From: Streptomyces ficellus
GTDB lineage: Bacteria; Actinomycetota; Actinomycetes; Streptomycetales; Streptomycetaceae
Reading direction: 5' to 3'
DNA: 64,000 nucleotides
Assembly (NCBI RefSeq): GCF_030406405.1
Contig: NZ_JAUEPL010000033.1
Coordinates: forward strand, 1 to 64,000
Made by a program: the position numbers and the translations under genes. The notes beneath the pieces are model-generated. The model made no database searches and had not been told where the DNA came from. It worked only from the letters and a program-made list of their open reading frames with translations. Below are positions 28,001-34,838 of the stretch, piece by piece. How positions within the stretch are numbered: position 1 is the first letter of the stretch; the number at the start of each line of letters is the position of its first letter.

Positions 28001-29029
28001 GACGATACGGCGGCCGGAGTGTGCCTGGAAGACGCGGTGCTGCTCGGCGTGCGAGAGGCGGGCGTAGAGGGGGAGGACCTCGGTGTCGCGCAGCTTCTTC
28101 TTGTTGAGCGCGTCGGCGGTGTCGCGGATCTCGCGCTCGCCGGAGAGGAAGACCAGGATGTCGCCGGGGCCCTCCGCCTGGAGTTCGTCCACCGCGTCGC
28201 AGATGGCGGTGATCTGGTCGCGGTCGGAGTCCTCGCTGTCCTCTTCGAGGAGCGGGCGGTAGCGGACCTCGACCGGATACGTACGGCCGGAGACCTCGAC
28301 GATGGGCGCGTCGCCGAAGTGGCGGGAGAAGCGCTCGGGGTCGATGGTCGCGGAGGTGATCACGACCTTGAGATCGGGGCGCTTGGGGAGCAGCTGGGCG
28401 AGGTAGCCGAGCAGGAAGTCGATATTGAGGCTGCGCTCGTGGGCCTCGTCGATGATGATCGTGTCGTAGGCGCGCAGCTCGCGGTCCGTCTGGATCTCGG
28501 CGAGCAGGATGCCGTCCGTCATCAGCTTGATGAAGGTCGCGTCGGGGTTCACCTGGTCGGTGAAGCGGACCTTCCAGCCGACCGCTTCCCCGAGGGGCGT
28601 CTTCAGCTCGTCCGCCACGCGCTCGGCGACCGTGCGGGCGGCGATGCGCCGGGGCTGCGTATGGCCGATCATGCCGCGCACGCCGCGCCCCAGCTCCAGG
28701 CAGATCTTCGGGATCTGGGTCGTCTTGCCGGAGCCCGTCTCACCGGCGACGATCACGACCTGGTGGTCGCGTATCGCCTCCAGGATGTCGTTCTTCTTCT
28801 GGCTGACGGGCAGCGCTTGCGGGTACGTGACCTCCGGCACGCGGGCCGTCCGCTCGGCCGTGCGGGCGGCGGCCTTGCCGGCCTCGGCGGCGATCTCGTC
28901 CAGCACGGCCTGCCGGGCTTCGGGGTTGCGGATGCGGCGGGCGCCTTCGAGACGGCGGCCGAGCCGGTGTGCGTCGCGGAGCGAGACCTCGGCCAGCAGG
29001 GTCTGGAGGTCGGCGAAGGAAGTAGACAT
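25100..29029 (-). CDS. hrpA: ATP-dependent RNA helicase HrpA (DEAH box)
   Basis: The 1,309-residue protein has the length and order of bacterial HrpA. Motif I is AGETGSGKTTQ (~95-105), motif Ia TQPRR, motif II DEAH in IIIDEAHERS, motif III SATI, motif VI QRKGRCGR. Long C-terminal helicase-associated and DUF3418 regions follow. HrpA resolves stalled or colliding ribosomes in E. coli; the role in Streptomyces is less studied. The start is ATG 29,029. It is transcribed towards tRNA-Asp and is divergent from the secreted-thiol genes. Confidence 0.96.
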   Translation of the reverse strand: MSTSFADLQTLLAEVSLRDAHRLGRRLEGARRIRNPEARQAVLDEIAAEAGKAAARTAERTARVPEVTYPQALPVSQKKNDILEAIRDHQVVIVAGETGSGKTTQIPKICLELGRGVRGMIGHTQPRRIAARTVAERVADELKTPLGEAVGWKVRFTDQVNPDATFIKLMTDGILLAEIQTDRELRAYDTIIIDEAHERSLNIDFLLGYLAQLLPKRPDLKVVITSATIDPERFSRHFGDAPIVEVSGRTYPVEVRYRPLLEEDSEDSDRDQITAICDAVDELQAEGPGDILVFLSGEREIRDTADALNKKKLRDTEVLPLYARLSHAEQHRVFQAHSGRRIVLATNVAETSLTVPGIKYVIDPGTARISRYSHRTKVQRLPIEPVSQASANQRKGRCGRTSDGICIRLYSEDDFLARPEFTDAEILRTNLASVILQMTAAGLGDIEKFPFIDPPDHRNIRDGVQLLQELGAIDPAQKDPKKRLTQAGRKLAQLPVDPRLARMVLEADKNGCVREVMVIAAALSIQDPRERPAEKQAQADQQHARFKDETSDFLALLNLWRYIREQQKALSSSAFRRMCKSEYLNYLRIREWQDIYTQLRTVAKQMDIHLNDEDAPEDRIHISLLAGLLSHIGMKDVKDGTKNEYLGARSAKFAIFPGSALFKKPPRFIMSAELVETSRLWARVNAKIEPEWIEPLAQHLLKRTYSEPHWEKDQAAVMAYEKVTLYGVPIVAQRKVNYGRIDPETSRELFIRHALVEGDWRTHHKFFADNRKLLTEVEELEHRARRRDILVDDETLFDFYDQRVPEHVVSGAHFDSWWKHKRRDEPELLDFEREMLINERAGAVTKADYPDSWRQGALKFRVTYQFEPGADADGVTVHIPLQVLNQVTDEGFDWQIPGLREEVVTELIRSLPKPVRRHYVPAPNFAKRFLETAEPLREPLTVTLARELHRMVGVPVSPEDFDLSRVPDHLKVTFRIVDERRRKLAEDKDLEALKLQLRPKARQALSKAAAASSGPSGQSLERTGLTDWTIGTLTKVFETRRAGQPVKAYPALVDAGETVSVRLFDTEAEQAQAMWLGTRRLIMLNIPVNPAKFASDKLTNQQKLALSRNPHGSVQALFDDCATAAADKLIADHGGPAWDEESFRKLYDKVRADLVDLTVRTVDQVQQILAAWQACERRLKATNSLVLVKNVQDVREQLAWLMPPGFVTRTGLRRLPDLMRYLVAVDRRLQQMPTAVQRDTTRMEKVHEMLDEYAWLLEQLPKGRPVPQEVLDIRWMIEELRVSYFAHALGTAYPVSDKRIVKAIDAAAP

Positions 29030-29122
29030 ACCTGACCCAGGATCTCACTCGCGGCTCCGGAGTGGCGAACCGATTTCCCCGTACCATTTCCGGCGAGTCG
29101 ATGACCATGAAAGGCCCGAACC

Positions 29123-29494
29123 ATGTCCTGTGCCGGCAGCCGGTGGTGCCGCGTGGCTGCCGCCGTCCTGGTGCTGGTGGGGGCGCTGCTGGTGTGCGGG
29201 TCGGGGGCCGGGGCCGAGTCCGGGGCCGGTTGGTCCGGTGCCGCGGCCGCCGCCGCGCCCGATGGGGCGGGGCAGGGTCCGGGGTGCGGGGCGCCGGAGG
29301 ACCCTGGCGGGCTGGGGCCTGCCGTCCCGCCGCGCTCGGGTTCCTTCTGCGAACCGCTGCCCGCGCCGCACGCCGGGCGCGCGGCGGCCGGGGCCTGGGC
29401 CGTGGACGCGGCGATCCCGGACGTCCGGCCGGAGCAGGGCCCGCCGCCGCTCGCCGCGCCGTCCCCGGTGGACCTGTCGATCCTGCGCGTATAG
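29123..29494 (+). CDS. Small exported Pro/Gly/Ala-rich protein
   Basis: The 123-residue product starts at ATG 29,123 and has a signal peptide (RVAAAVLVLVGALLVCGSGAGA). The mature part is low complexity with two further cysteines (GCGAPED, SFCEPLP). It is 51 bases upstream of the DsbA-like gene and may be its co-transcribed substrate or partner; this is inference. No domain is recognised. Confidence 0.6.
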   Translation: MSCAGSRWCRVAAAVLVLVGALLVCGSGAGAESGAGWSGAAAAAAPDGAGQGPGCGAPEDPGGLGPAVPPRSGSFCEPLPAPHAGRAAAGAWAVDAAIPDVRPEQGPPPLAAPSPVDLSILRV

Positions 29495-29545
29495 GCGGCG
29501 CGGTACCTCCGCCGGTCACTTCCCCACGCGTACAGGAGCTTCACC

Positions 29546-30265
29546 ATGCCCAAGTCCAAGCCCTACCTCATCGGCGCGGGCGTCCTCGCCGCGGCCGCGC
29601 TGCTCGGCGTCGTCTCGTACACCGCCACCAAGCCCGCCGAGTCCCAGGCCGGGCCCGCGCCCTCCGTCGTCGCCGAGACGTCCGCCGAGCCGCAGGCCGG
29701 TGTCTACCCCGAGCTGGAGAAGTACGCCCGGCGCGACGCCAAGGACGCGCTCGCCGCGGGGCGCGCCGACGCGCCCGTCGTACTGATCGAATACGCCGAC
29801 TTCAGGTGCGGCTACTGTGGGAAGTTCGCCCGCGAGACCGAGCCGGAACTGATGAGGAAGTACGTCGCCGACGGCACCCTGCGCATCGAGTGGCGCAACT
29901 TCCCGATCTTCGGCGAGGAGTCCGAGCGCGCGGCCCGCGCCTCCTGGGCGGCGGGGCAGCAGGGCCGGTTCTGGCAGTTCCACCGGGCCGCGTACGCCGA
30001 GGGCGCCAAGGAGAAGGGGTTCTCGCGGGAGCGGCTGACCGCGCTGGCCGAGGAGGCGGGCGTGCGGGACCTGGACCGCTTCGGCCGCGACCTCGACAGC
30101 GAGGCGGCGCGCAAGGCCGTGGGCGAGGACCAGGAGCAGGCGTACGCGCTGGGCGCCACGTCGACGCCGTCCTTCCTGGTCAACGGCCGGCCCATCGCGG
30201 GCGCGCAGCCGATGGAGGCGTTCACCTCCGCGATCGACGCGGCGAAGCGGGCGGCCGCGAAGTGA
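29546..30265 (+). CDS. DsbA-family thioredoxin-fold oxidoreductase, membrane-anchored
   Basis: The 239-residue product has an uncleaved signal anchor (LIGAGVLAAAALLGVVSY), a DsbA-like thioredoxin fold with active site CGYC (Cys88/Cys91) in EYADFRCGYCGKF, and the cis-Pro loop STPSFLVNG near residue 210. It probably makes, breaks or isomerises disulfides outside the membrane. It overlaps the ccdA-like gene by four bases, which suggests that CcdA passes reducing equivalents to it. Confidence 0.92.
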   Translation: MPKSKPYLIGAGVLAAAALLGVVSYTATKPAESQAGPAPSVVAETSAEPQAGVYPELEKYARRDAKDALAAGRADAPVVLIEYADFRCGYCGKFARETEPELMRKYVADGTLRIEWRNFPIFGEESERAARASWAAGQQGRFWQFHRAAYAEGAKEKGFSRERLTALAEEAGVRDLDRFGRDLDSEAARKAVGEDQEQAYALGATSTPSFLVNGRPIAGAQPMEAFTSAIDAAKRAAAK

Positions 30266-31086
30266 CGGACATCGGGTACCTGGCCGCCTTCCTGGGCGGG
30301 CTGCTCGCCCTGCTCAGTCCGTGCAGCGCCCTGCTGCTGCCCGCGTTCTTCGCGTACTCCATCGACGGCCGCGCCCGTCTCCTGGCCCGTACCGGCATCT
30401 TCTACGCGGGCCTGGCGACCACGCTGGTCCCGCTCGGCGCCGCCGGGTCCTTCGCGGGGCGGCTCTTCTACGGCCACCGTGACCTGCTGGTCGCCGCCGG
30501 CGGCTGGCTGATCATCGCGCTGGGCGTGGCGCAGATCCTGGGCCTGGGCTTCGCCTCCCGCCGGATCGCCGAGGTCAGCGGCCGCATCCGCCCGACGACG
30601 GCGCTGTCGGTCTACGCGCTCGGGCTGGTGTACGGCCTGGCGGGATTCTGCGCGGGGCCGATCCTGGGCAGCGTCCTGACGGTGGCGGCGCTCAGCGGCA
30701 GCCCGGCGTACGGGGGGCTGCTGCTGGCGGTGTACGCGCTGGGCATGGCGGTACCGCTCTTCCTGCTGGCGCTGCTGTGGGAGCGCTACGACCTGGGGCG
30801 GCGCGGGTGGCTGCGGGGGCGGGTGGTGCGTGCGGGCCGGTTCGAGCTGCACAGCACGTCACTGCTGTCGGGCCTGTTCTTCATCGCCCTGGGCGCGCTC
30901 TTCCTCGCCTTCGACGGCACGACGGCGCTGCCCGGCCTGCTGTCGGTGGACGCCTCGTACGCGGCGGAGGAGTGGGCCACCGGCCTGGGCCGCGCGGTCC
31001 CGGACTGGGCCCTGCTGCCGACCGCCGTCGCGGTGGTGGCCGTGACCCTCGGCGTCCGGGGCTGGCGCGGTCGCGAGCGGACGTAG
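30262..31086 (+). CDS. ccdA: CcdA/DsbD-type transmembrane thiol electron carrier
   Basis: The 274-residue membrane protein has about six or seven transmembrane helices. The two conserved cysteines of the CcdA family are visible in LLSPCSALLLPAFF (helix 1) and YGLAGFCAGPILGS (helix 4). It carries reducing power from cytoplasmic thioredoxin to extracytoplasmic thiol proteins, here most likely the coupled DsbA-like protein. The start is GTG 30,262 inside a GTGA overlap. Confidence 0.92.
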   Translation: MTDIGYLAAFLGGLLALLSPCSALLLPAFFAYSIDGRARLLARTGIFYAGLATTLVPLGAAGSFAGRLFYGHRDLLVAAGGWLIIALGVAQILGLGFASRRIAEVSGRIRPTTALSVYALGLVYGLAGFCAGPILGSVLTVAALSGSPAYGGLLLAVYALGMAVPLFLLALLWERYDLGRRGWLRGRVVRAGRFELHSTSLLSGLFFIALGALFLAFDGTTALPGLLSVDASYAAEEWATGLGRAVPDWALLPTAVAVVAVTLGVRGWRGRERT

Positions 31087-31154
31087 CCACCGGGGAGGCC
31101 GGCGCGCGGGGGCGGGCCGGCCTCCCCCGGGCCGGCCGTGGCCTTGATGTACGA

Positions 31155-31186
31155 CAAAGGCCCCGATCCGGGGATCGGGGCCTTTG
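31155..31186. terminator. Bidirectional terminator next to attL
   Basis: CAAAGGCCCCGATCC pairs with GGATCGGGGCCTTTG. It lies just past ccdA and just outside the tRNA-Phe remnant. Before the element inserted it would also have ended the tRNA-Glu/Asp/Phe transcript. Confidence 0.88.
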
Positions 31187-31189
31187 GGT

Positions 31190-31237
31190 GGTGGCTGGGG
31201 CCGGGGTCGAACCGGCGACCTTCCGCTTTTCAGGCGG
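31190..31237 (-). repeat. attL: 48-bp core, 3' remnant of tRNA-Phe
   Basis: Identical to 44,706-44,753. It covers the tRNA-Phe 3' half from the anticodon loop (TGAAAAG) to the discriminator. Divergence begins at 31,238. The D-arm and 5' acceptor strand are missing, so it is not a functional tRNA. Confidence 0.95.
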
Positions 31238-31317
31238 CGTTCCGGCCCCCAGGTGCATGATCGGGTTATTTAGTGTGGGTTCTCATTGGACGTCGGCGGA
31301 CGTCGTCGTGTGCTGCT

Positions 31318-31342
31318 GTTGGCGTACGGGTTGGCGTACGCC
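31318..31342 (+). promoter_or_regulatory. Candidate integrase/Xis arm sites near attL
   Basis: Two direct copies of GTTGGCGTAC (the second with one base offset) lie 81 bases inside attL. A matching pair occurs 59 bases inside attR (44,623-44,647) in the same orientation relative to the core in the circular form. This is the expected layout of arm-type sites for a tyrosine integrase. Confidence 0.6.
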
Positions 31343-31372
31343 AAGCGCCAGGCCATAGGCCGCGACGCAAGC

Positions 31373-32221
31373 TCAGGTGCGGGCGATGGCGCCGGAGGCG
31401 AACCACTGCACCAACGTTGCGGCAATGTGAATGGCGGCCCGCGAGGCTTCCAGTGTCTCGGGGACGGTGGCCGTCTGCTTGCCGTGTCGCGAAGTTTGTC
31501 CATCCCACAGTGCGCGCATCATGGCCTCAACCGGGAGAATCGGATCCTTGCCGGCCGGGGTTGCCAGCGCCGTGGTGAACTTGACCCGCGCGCCGCCGCT
31601 CAGCTCACCGAGCATGGTCCCCAGTGTGGCCTTGGCATGGTTCGGTTGAACGACGGCGTGAGCGGCGCATTCAACTGCCTTAATGGCCTCGCTGTACGCC
31701 CGTACTGGATCGGGGTGCATGCCATAGGCGGCCTGCCACGCAAGCGCCAGGTGATCGGACGCTGACCCGGTGGCTGATCTCCCTGCCGCATCTGCCACCG
31801 TTCGGCTTACGGCATCGCGAACAGGTCGACTGATACGCACCTCAAGGCCGTTGCCAGCATCGTTGACGCGGTAGGCGGATCCCGCGTAGTCGAGCAACCG
31901 GGCCAGATCGCCCCCTTCATCGCCGCCGATCTCGTCGATCTCGTCGTCCCAGCCGAGGATGGCGTCGACTGCATCGAGTAGATCCATGCCGTCCAAGCCC
32001 ATGAGCATGCTTCTTGCCGTGTCATTGGGGACCCCGGGAGTCAGCCGGAGCCGCACGCATACCGCTGTAGCCGTCTCGTCATACCCCTGGTGGAAGTGGC
32101 GACCAACCCAGGTCCGGAGAGGGTCGACAAGATGGCGTGGAACGCCGTCGTACGGGGCCTCGTCGAACGGCTCAGCGAGTCCGATACGGACTGAGAATGG
32201 TTGGCGCCAGACATGGGTCAT
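31373..32221 (-). CDS. Unknown AICE cargo protein, C-terminal HEPN/Abi-like region
   Basis: The 282-residue product starts at ATG 32,221 (MTHVWRQPFSVRIG). The N-terminal half (~1-110) is not recognised. The C-terminal half has PVRAYSEAIKAVECAAHAVV, then KATLGTMLGELSG, and then MMRALWDGQTSRHG, a pattern seen in HEPN-like or abortive-infection-related proteins of phages and islands; this assignment is from memory and tentative. It sits at the extreme left end of the element, where accessory genes usually lie. Its base composition is less GC-rich than the neighbouring chromosome. Confidence 0.6.
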   Translation of the reverse strand: MTHVWRQPFSVRIGLAEPFDEAPYDGVPRHLVDPLRTWVGRHFHQGYDETATAVCVRLRLTPGVPNDTARSMLMGLDGMDLLDAVDAILGWDDEIDEIGGDEGGDLARLLDYAGSAYRVNDAGNGLEVRISRPVRDAVSRTVADAAGRSATGSASDHLALAWQAAYGMHPDPVRAYSEAIKAVECAAHAVVQPNHAKATLGTMLGELSGGARVKFTTALATPAGKDPILPVEAMMRALWDGQTSRHGKQTATVPETLEASRAAIHIAATLVQWFASGAIART

Positions 32222-32309
32222 GCTCTGCGATCGTACCGACGCCAGGCTCAACTGGCTGCTACTTAGGAGATGACGAGCGCGGGCTGCAGAGCCGACGATC
32301 AGCAGCAAT

Positions 32310-32894
32310 CTAACTGCGGGCAGTAGGCAACCAGGCAGGAAGCTTGCTGGGGATCGGCGTTTCATCCGTGAAGCCAGAATTGGCTGCCGCCGTCCGACGT
32401 TGGGCGAGCCATCCTGAAACTCGGGGGCCGCCATTGACAGCATCCCCCTCCGTTACGGTCCGCACATGTTCGAAACCGTGCCGGAGGTAGTACTCCTGGA
32501 GGGCTCGGTTCGTAGTCCAGGCGTCGAGCCGCAGCCATGTTGCTGCGGCTCGGTAGGCACGATCGCCTGCCCAATCGAGAAGCCTGCCGCCCAGGTCCTG
32601 GCCAGCATGCGTCCGGGCTACCGTCAGCTTGCTGACGAACATGGAGGGCTCGGACAGCTCCGCCTCAGTCCACAGCCCCTCTTCCGCCTCTGGTGTGAGG
32701 GTGATCGTGGCCGCCGTGGCGTCTCCATCTCGGACCATGAAAACGGTGCCGGCCTCGATGCTGGCCAAGAGGCGATCGGCCGGGTAGGGGCGGCGCCACT
32801 GGTCGCTGCCGAGCTTGCTCAGCCAAGCCGCCGCCTCCTCGCGGAAGGCGAGCAACTTCGGCAGGTCGCTGGGCTCAGCGGGCACGATCCTCAC
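32310..32894 (-). CDS. GNAT-family N-acetyltransferase
   Basis: The 194-residue product has the GNAT fold signature: SMFVSKLTVARTHAGQDLGG, with the acetyl-CoA pyrophosphate loop HAGQDLGGRLL near residue 100, then LRLDAWTTNRALQEYYLRHG and FEHVRT. The substrate is unknown. It starts at GTG 32,894, overlapping the stop of the GntR gene by four bases, so the regulator and acetyltransferase are one coupled unit. Such GNAT genes often accompany GntR regulators in Streptomyces AICEs. Confidence 0.88.
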   Translation of the reverse strand: MRIVPAEPSDLPKLLAFREEAAAWLSKLGSDQWRRPYPADRLLASIEAGTVFMVRDGDATAATITLTPEAEEGLWTEAELSEPSMFVSKLTVARTHAGQDLGGRLLDWAGDRAYRAAATWLRLDAWTTNRALQEYYLRHGFEHVRTVTEGDAVNGGPRVSGWLAQRRTAAANSGFTDETPIPSKLPAWLPTARS

Positions 32895-33661
32895 TGGGGC
32901 TCCTCGCCACGGGCGGACAGGTTGCCGATCTCATAGTTCATGCGGTTCAGGTCCCCCCTGAACGTGGTCACCGTGCATCGGATGGGCCGATCCTTCGAGT
33001 AGCCCGTACGCGTCCATAGGAGCACCGGCACGCCCGCACCGACCTCCAGGAGCCGGGCCTCCTCCGGGGTGGGCATGCGGGTGGCGATCTCGTCGAAGTA
33101 GCCGATCTGTTCCACCCCGAGGCTGGCCAGGTACCTGGTGGTGCCCTCTGCGATGTCCCCCGGTTCGGCCAGCCGTGGCCCCTGCTGCAAGAGCCACTCG
33201 GGGTAGTGGGTCGCCTGTGTAGACCAGGGGACATCGTCCACGAAGCGATGGCAGAACCGGAGCACGGTGGTGGAGCCAGCGTCGACGCGTAGACGCTCAG
33301 CCTGGTACGCCGGGGCGGGCTGCAACTCCACCCTGAACGTCTGGCTGGGCCGACGACCCGCGTTCGTGACGTCGGTGCTGTACGCGTCGCCGTTCTGGGG
33401 GAACGTGAGGTTCTCGAACCGGGAGGCGTTCAGCTCGAACACCTCGTGCTTGGCAACCTCGTACCCGAGCCCCTGGCTGGACGAGATGAGCCCCTGGCTG
33501 ACCAGCAGTCCGAGCCCAGACCGGACGGTGTTCCGCGAAGCGTCGAAGCGGGCAGACAGCTCGCTCTCCGAAGGCAACCGCGACCCCGGCGGGTAGGTGC
33601 CGTTGTCGATCTCGCGGCGGAGCGCGTCAGCCACCTGCCGGTACTTCGGTTGCTTGCTCAT
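32891..33661 (-). CDS. GntR/HutC-family regulator (KorSA-like)
   Basis: The 256-residue protein has an N-terminal winged helix (KYRQVADALRREIDNGTYPP with LPSESELSARFDASRNTVR, residues ~6-75) and a UTRA effector domain (~95-250). In pSAM2 the GntR protein KorSA represses the element's activation genes, and the size and position here fit that role. ATG 33,661 is the chosen start; the open frame continues upstream across the operator region. Two copies of a CAACTTGTTGGTACA site lie 24 and ~98 bases upstream, suggesting autoregulation and control of the rightward operon. Confidence 0.88.
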   Translation of the reverse strand: MSKQPKYRQVADALRREIDNGTYPPGSRLPSESELSARFDASRNTVRSGLGLLVSQGLISSSQGLGYEVAKHEVFELNASRFENLTFPQNGDAYSTDVTNAGRRPSQTFRVELQPAPAYQAERLRVDAGSTTVLRFCHRFVDDVPWSTQATHYPEWLLQQGPRLAEPGDIAEGTTRYLASLGVEQIGYFDEIATRMPTPEEARLLEVGAGVPVLLWTRTGYSKDRPIRCTVTTFRGDLNRMNYEIGNLSARGEEPQ

Positions 33662-33684
33662 GCCCTCATCATGACGCACTCGCG

Positions 33685-33699
33685 CAACTTGTTGGTACA
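33685..33699 (+). promoter_or_regulatory. GntR operator, site 1
   Basis: CAACTTGTTGGTACA, directly upstream of the gntR start. It is identical in inverse orientation to site 2 at 33,759. It contains a partial CTTGT-N4-ACA(T)G palindrome typical of GntR-type operators. Confidence 0.7.
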
Positions 33700-33758
33700 T
33701 GTGGGCCCCAATCCCTTGACGACTCACTGTCCGTGGGTGCAGCATCACTGCATCAGCT

Positions 33759-33773
33759 TGTACCAACAAGTTG
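33759..33773 (-). promoter_or_regulatory. GntR operator, site 2
   Basis: The exact inverse of site 1. The surrounding sequence forms a perfect CTTGT-ACCA-ACAAG palindrome (33,757-33,770). The centres of the two sites are 74 bases apart, about seven helical turns, which would allow looping. Confidence 0.7.
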
Positions 33774-33861
33774 AGCAAGCGGTGCAACACCGTTAAGTGT
33801 GCCCGCGTGCGCAGAAATTCCCGGTTCGGGATAGCTCGCGCTCATTGCGGGCCCCTTGCTG

Positions 33862-34081
33862 GTCGTTCCTTGAGAACTCAACAGAGTGCCGATTGAACTA
33901 ACCGCCTCTCCGACGAGGCGGCCGGCGCGGCGACGCCCGCGCCACAACCTCTCCGCAGCCTCAGCGGCTGCGGCCGGTTGCCTCCTCCGCCCGTCCGGCC
34001 TAGCGGCTGTACGGGCGGGGCTGAGGGGAGCCGGAGATTCCGACTTCAACGGCGCGCGACCCCGGTGTCCTACCACCGGGG
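33862..34081 (+). promoter_or_regulatory. Structured leader of the AICE operon with rRNA-leader-like sequence
   Basis: The first part (33,862-33,890) contains GTTCCTTGAGAACTCAACAG, which resembles the BoxA-type sequence in actinobacterial rRNA leaders and spacers. Three hairpins follow: CCGCCTC/GAGGCGG (33,902-33,921), CCGCCCGT/ACGGGCGG (33,987-34,018) and CCCCGGTG/CACCGGGG (34,060-34,081). The first rightward gene starts at 34,123. No open frame is supported between 33,662 and 34,122. A role in antitermination over the long operon is inference. Confidence 0.5.
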
Positions 34082-34122
34082 CCGCTGTCGAGCCGTAGGA
34101 CCTGCTAGGGAGACCACGACTC

Positions 34123-34392
34123 ATGAAGCACATCGGTGCACTTCAGGCGGTTGTTACCGCCCTCGCATCGGACGGTGAGCCGTCGGATGTGGAGCTGGAC
34201 GCGATCGAGCACGAGATGCCGCTGATCCTGGCGGAGGTCGAGCTGCTGGACGCGCAGATCATGACGCTGGACCGACCGGTGAGCGAGCTGGACGAGCGGC
34301 GCATCCGGCGGGCGCGGAACCGGGTTCTGGCCGCCCGCCGGGACCTGACGAACAAGGCCACCACCGTGCTCGTGCCGGAGGTGGGGGCATGA
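34123..34392 (+). CDS. Small AICE protein, DUF6284-like
   Basis: The 89-residue product has a helical, acidic centre (DVELDAIEHEMPLILAEVEL, DAQIMTLDRPVSELDERRIR) and resembles the small protein that opens transfer operons in many Streptomyces AICEs, which I recall as DUF6284. The function is unknown. Its stop overlaps the next start in an ATGA, so it is translationally coupled to the PycTM-like gene. Confidence 0.75.
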   Translation: MKHIGALQAVVTALASDGEPSDVELDAIEHEMPLILAEVELLDAQIMTLDRPVSELDERRIRRARNRVLAARRDLTNKATTVLVPEVGA

Positions 34393-34838
34393 ACCAGACC
34401 GATGCCGCTCTCAGCTCGGCTCACGCGGAGGTCAAGGCGGAGCTTGCCCGTACGGACACCAAGGCGTCGCTGCTGTTGGCGTTCACCGGTGCCGCGCTCG
34501 CTGGCGTCTGGACGATCGCCACCAACACCCGCCTGCCCATGGCCGCCCTTGCGGTTGGTGGTCTGGGCGTCGCCGTCCTGCTGGTCGTGGTGGGCGTTCT
34601 GCTGCGGGCGGTCCGGCCCAACCTTGGGGGTGGGGCCGGCTTCCCGCTGTGGGCTACGCTCACCCCGGACGAGATCGAAGCCCACCTGAGCGAGAACGGG
34701 AAGGCCGCCGATATCGCGGGGCTGTCCCGGATCGCGGTGGCCAAGTTCACCCGCCTCCAGCGCGCCGTCGATCTCACCTACGCCGCCGGCGCCCTGCTGG
34801 TCATCGCCGCCTTGCTCGCAGTGGGCGGTGCTGCGTGA
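34389..34838 (+). CDS. PycTM-like membrane protein (Pycsar effector family)
   Basis: The 149-residue product begins SSAHAEVKAELARTDTKASL and continues LLAFTGAALAGVWTIATNT, with further transmembrane stretches at ~50-75 and ~128-147. The A-R-T-D-T-K-A-S-L-L-L signature before the first helix is that of DUF5706/PycTM, the membrane-damaging effector of Pycsar anti-phage defence. No nucleotide cyclase gene lies in the element, so a defence role would need a cyclase elsewhere. It could instead have a spread or transfer role. It is coupled by overlaps on both sides. Confidence 0.75.
   Translation: MNQTDAALSSAHAEVKAELARTDTKASLLLAFTGAALAGVWTIATNTRLPMAALAVGGLGVAVLLVVVGVLLRAVRPNLGGGAGFPLWATLTPDEIEAHLSENGKAADIAGLSRIAVAKFTRLQRAVDLTYAAGALLVIAALLAVGGAA

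Noticed and set aside
27137..29035. 632-codon plus-strand frame opposite hrpA
   Set aside because: A shadow of hrpA, which has complete helicase motifs.
31190..31260. A second functional tRNA-Phe
   Set aside because: Only the 3' 46 bases are tRNA-like; the D-arm and 5' acceptor strand are missing, so it is the attL remnant.
33446..33796. Plus-strand 116-codon frame over the GntR gene start
   Set aside because: It overlaps the gntR coding sequence and both operators and has no ribosome site.
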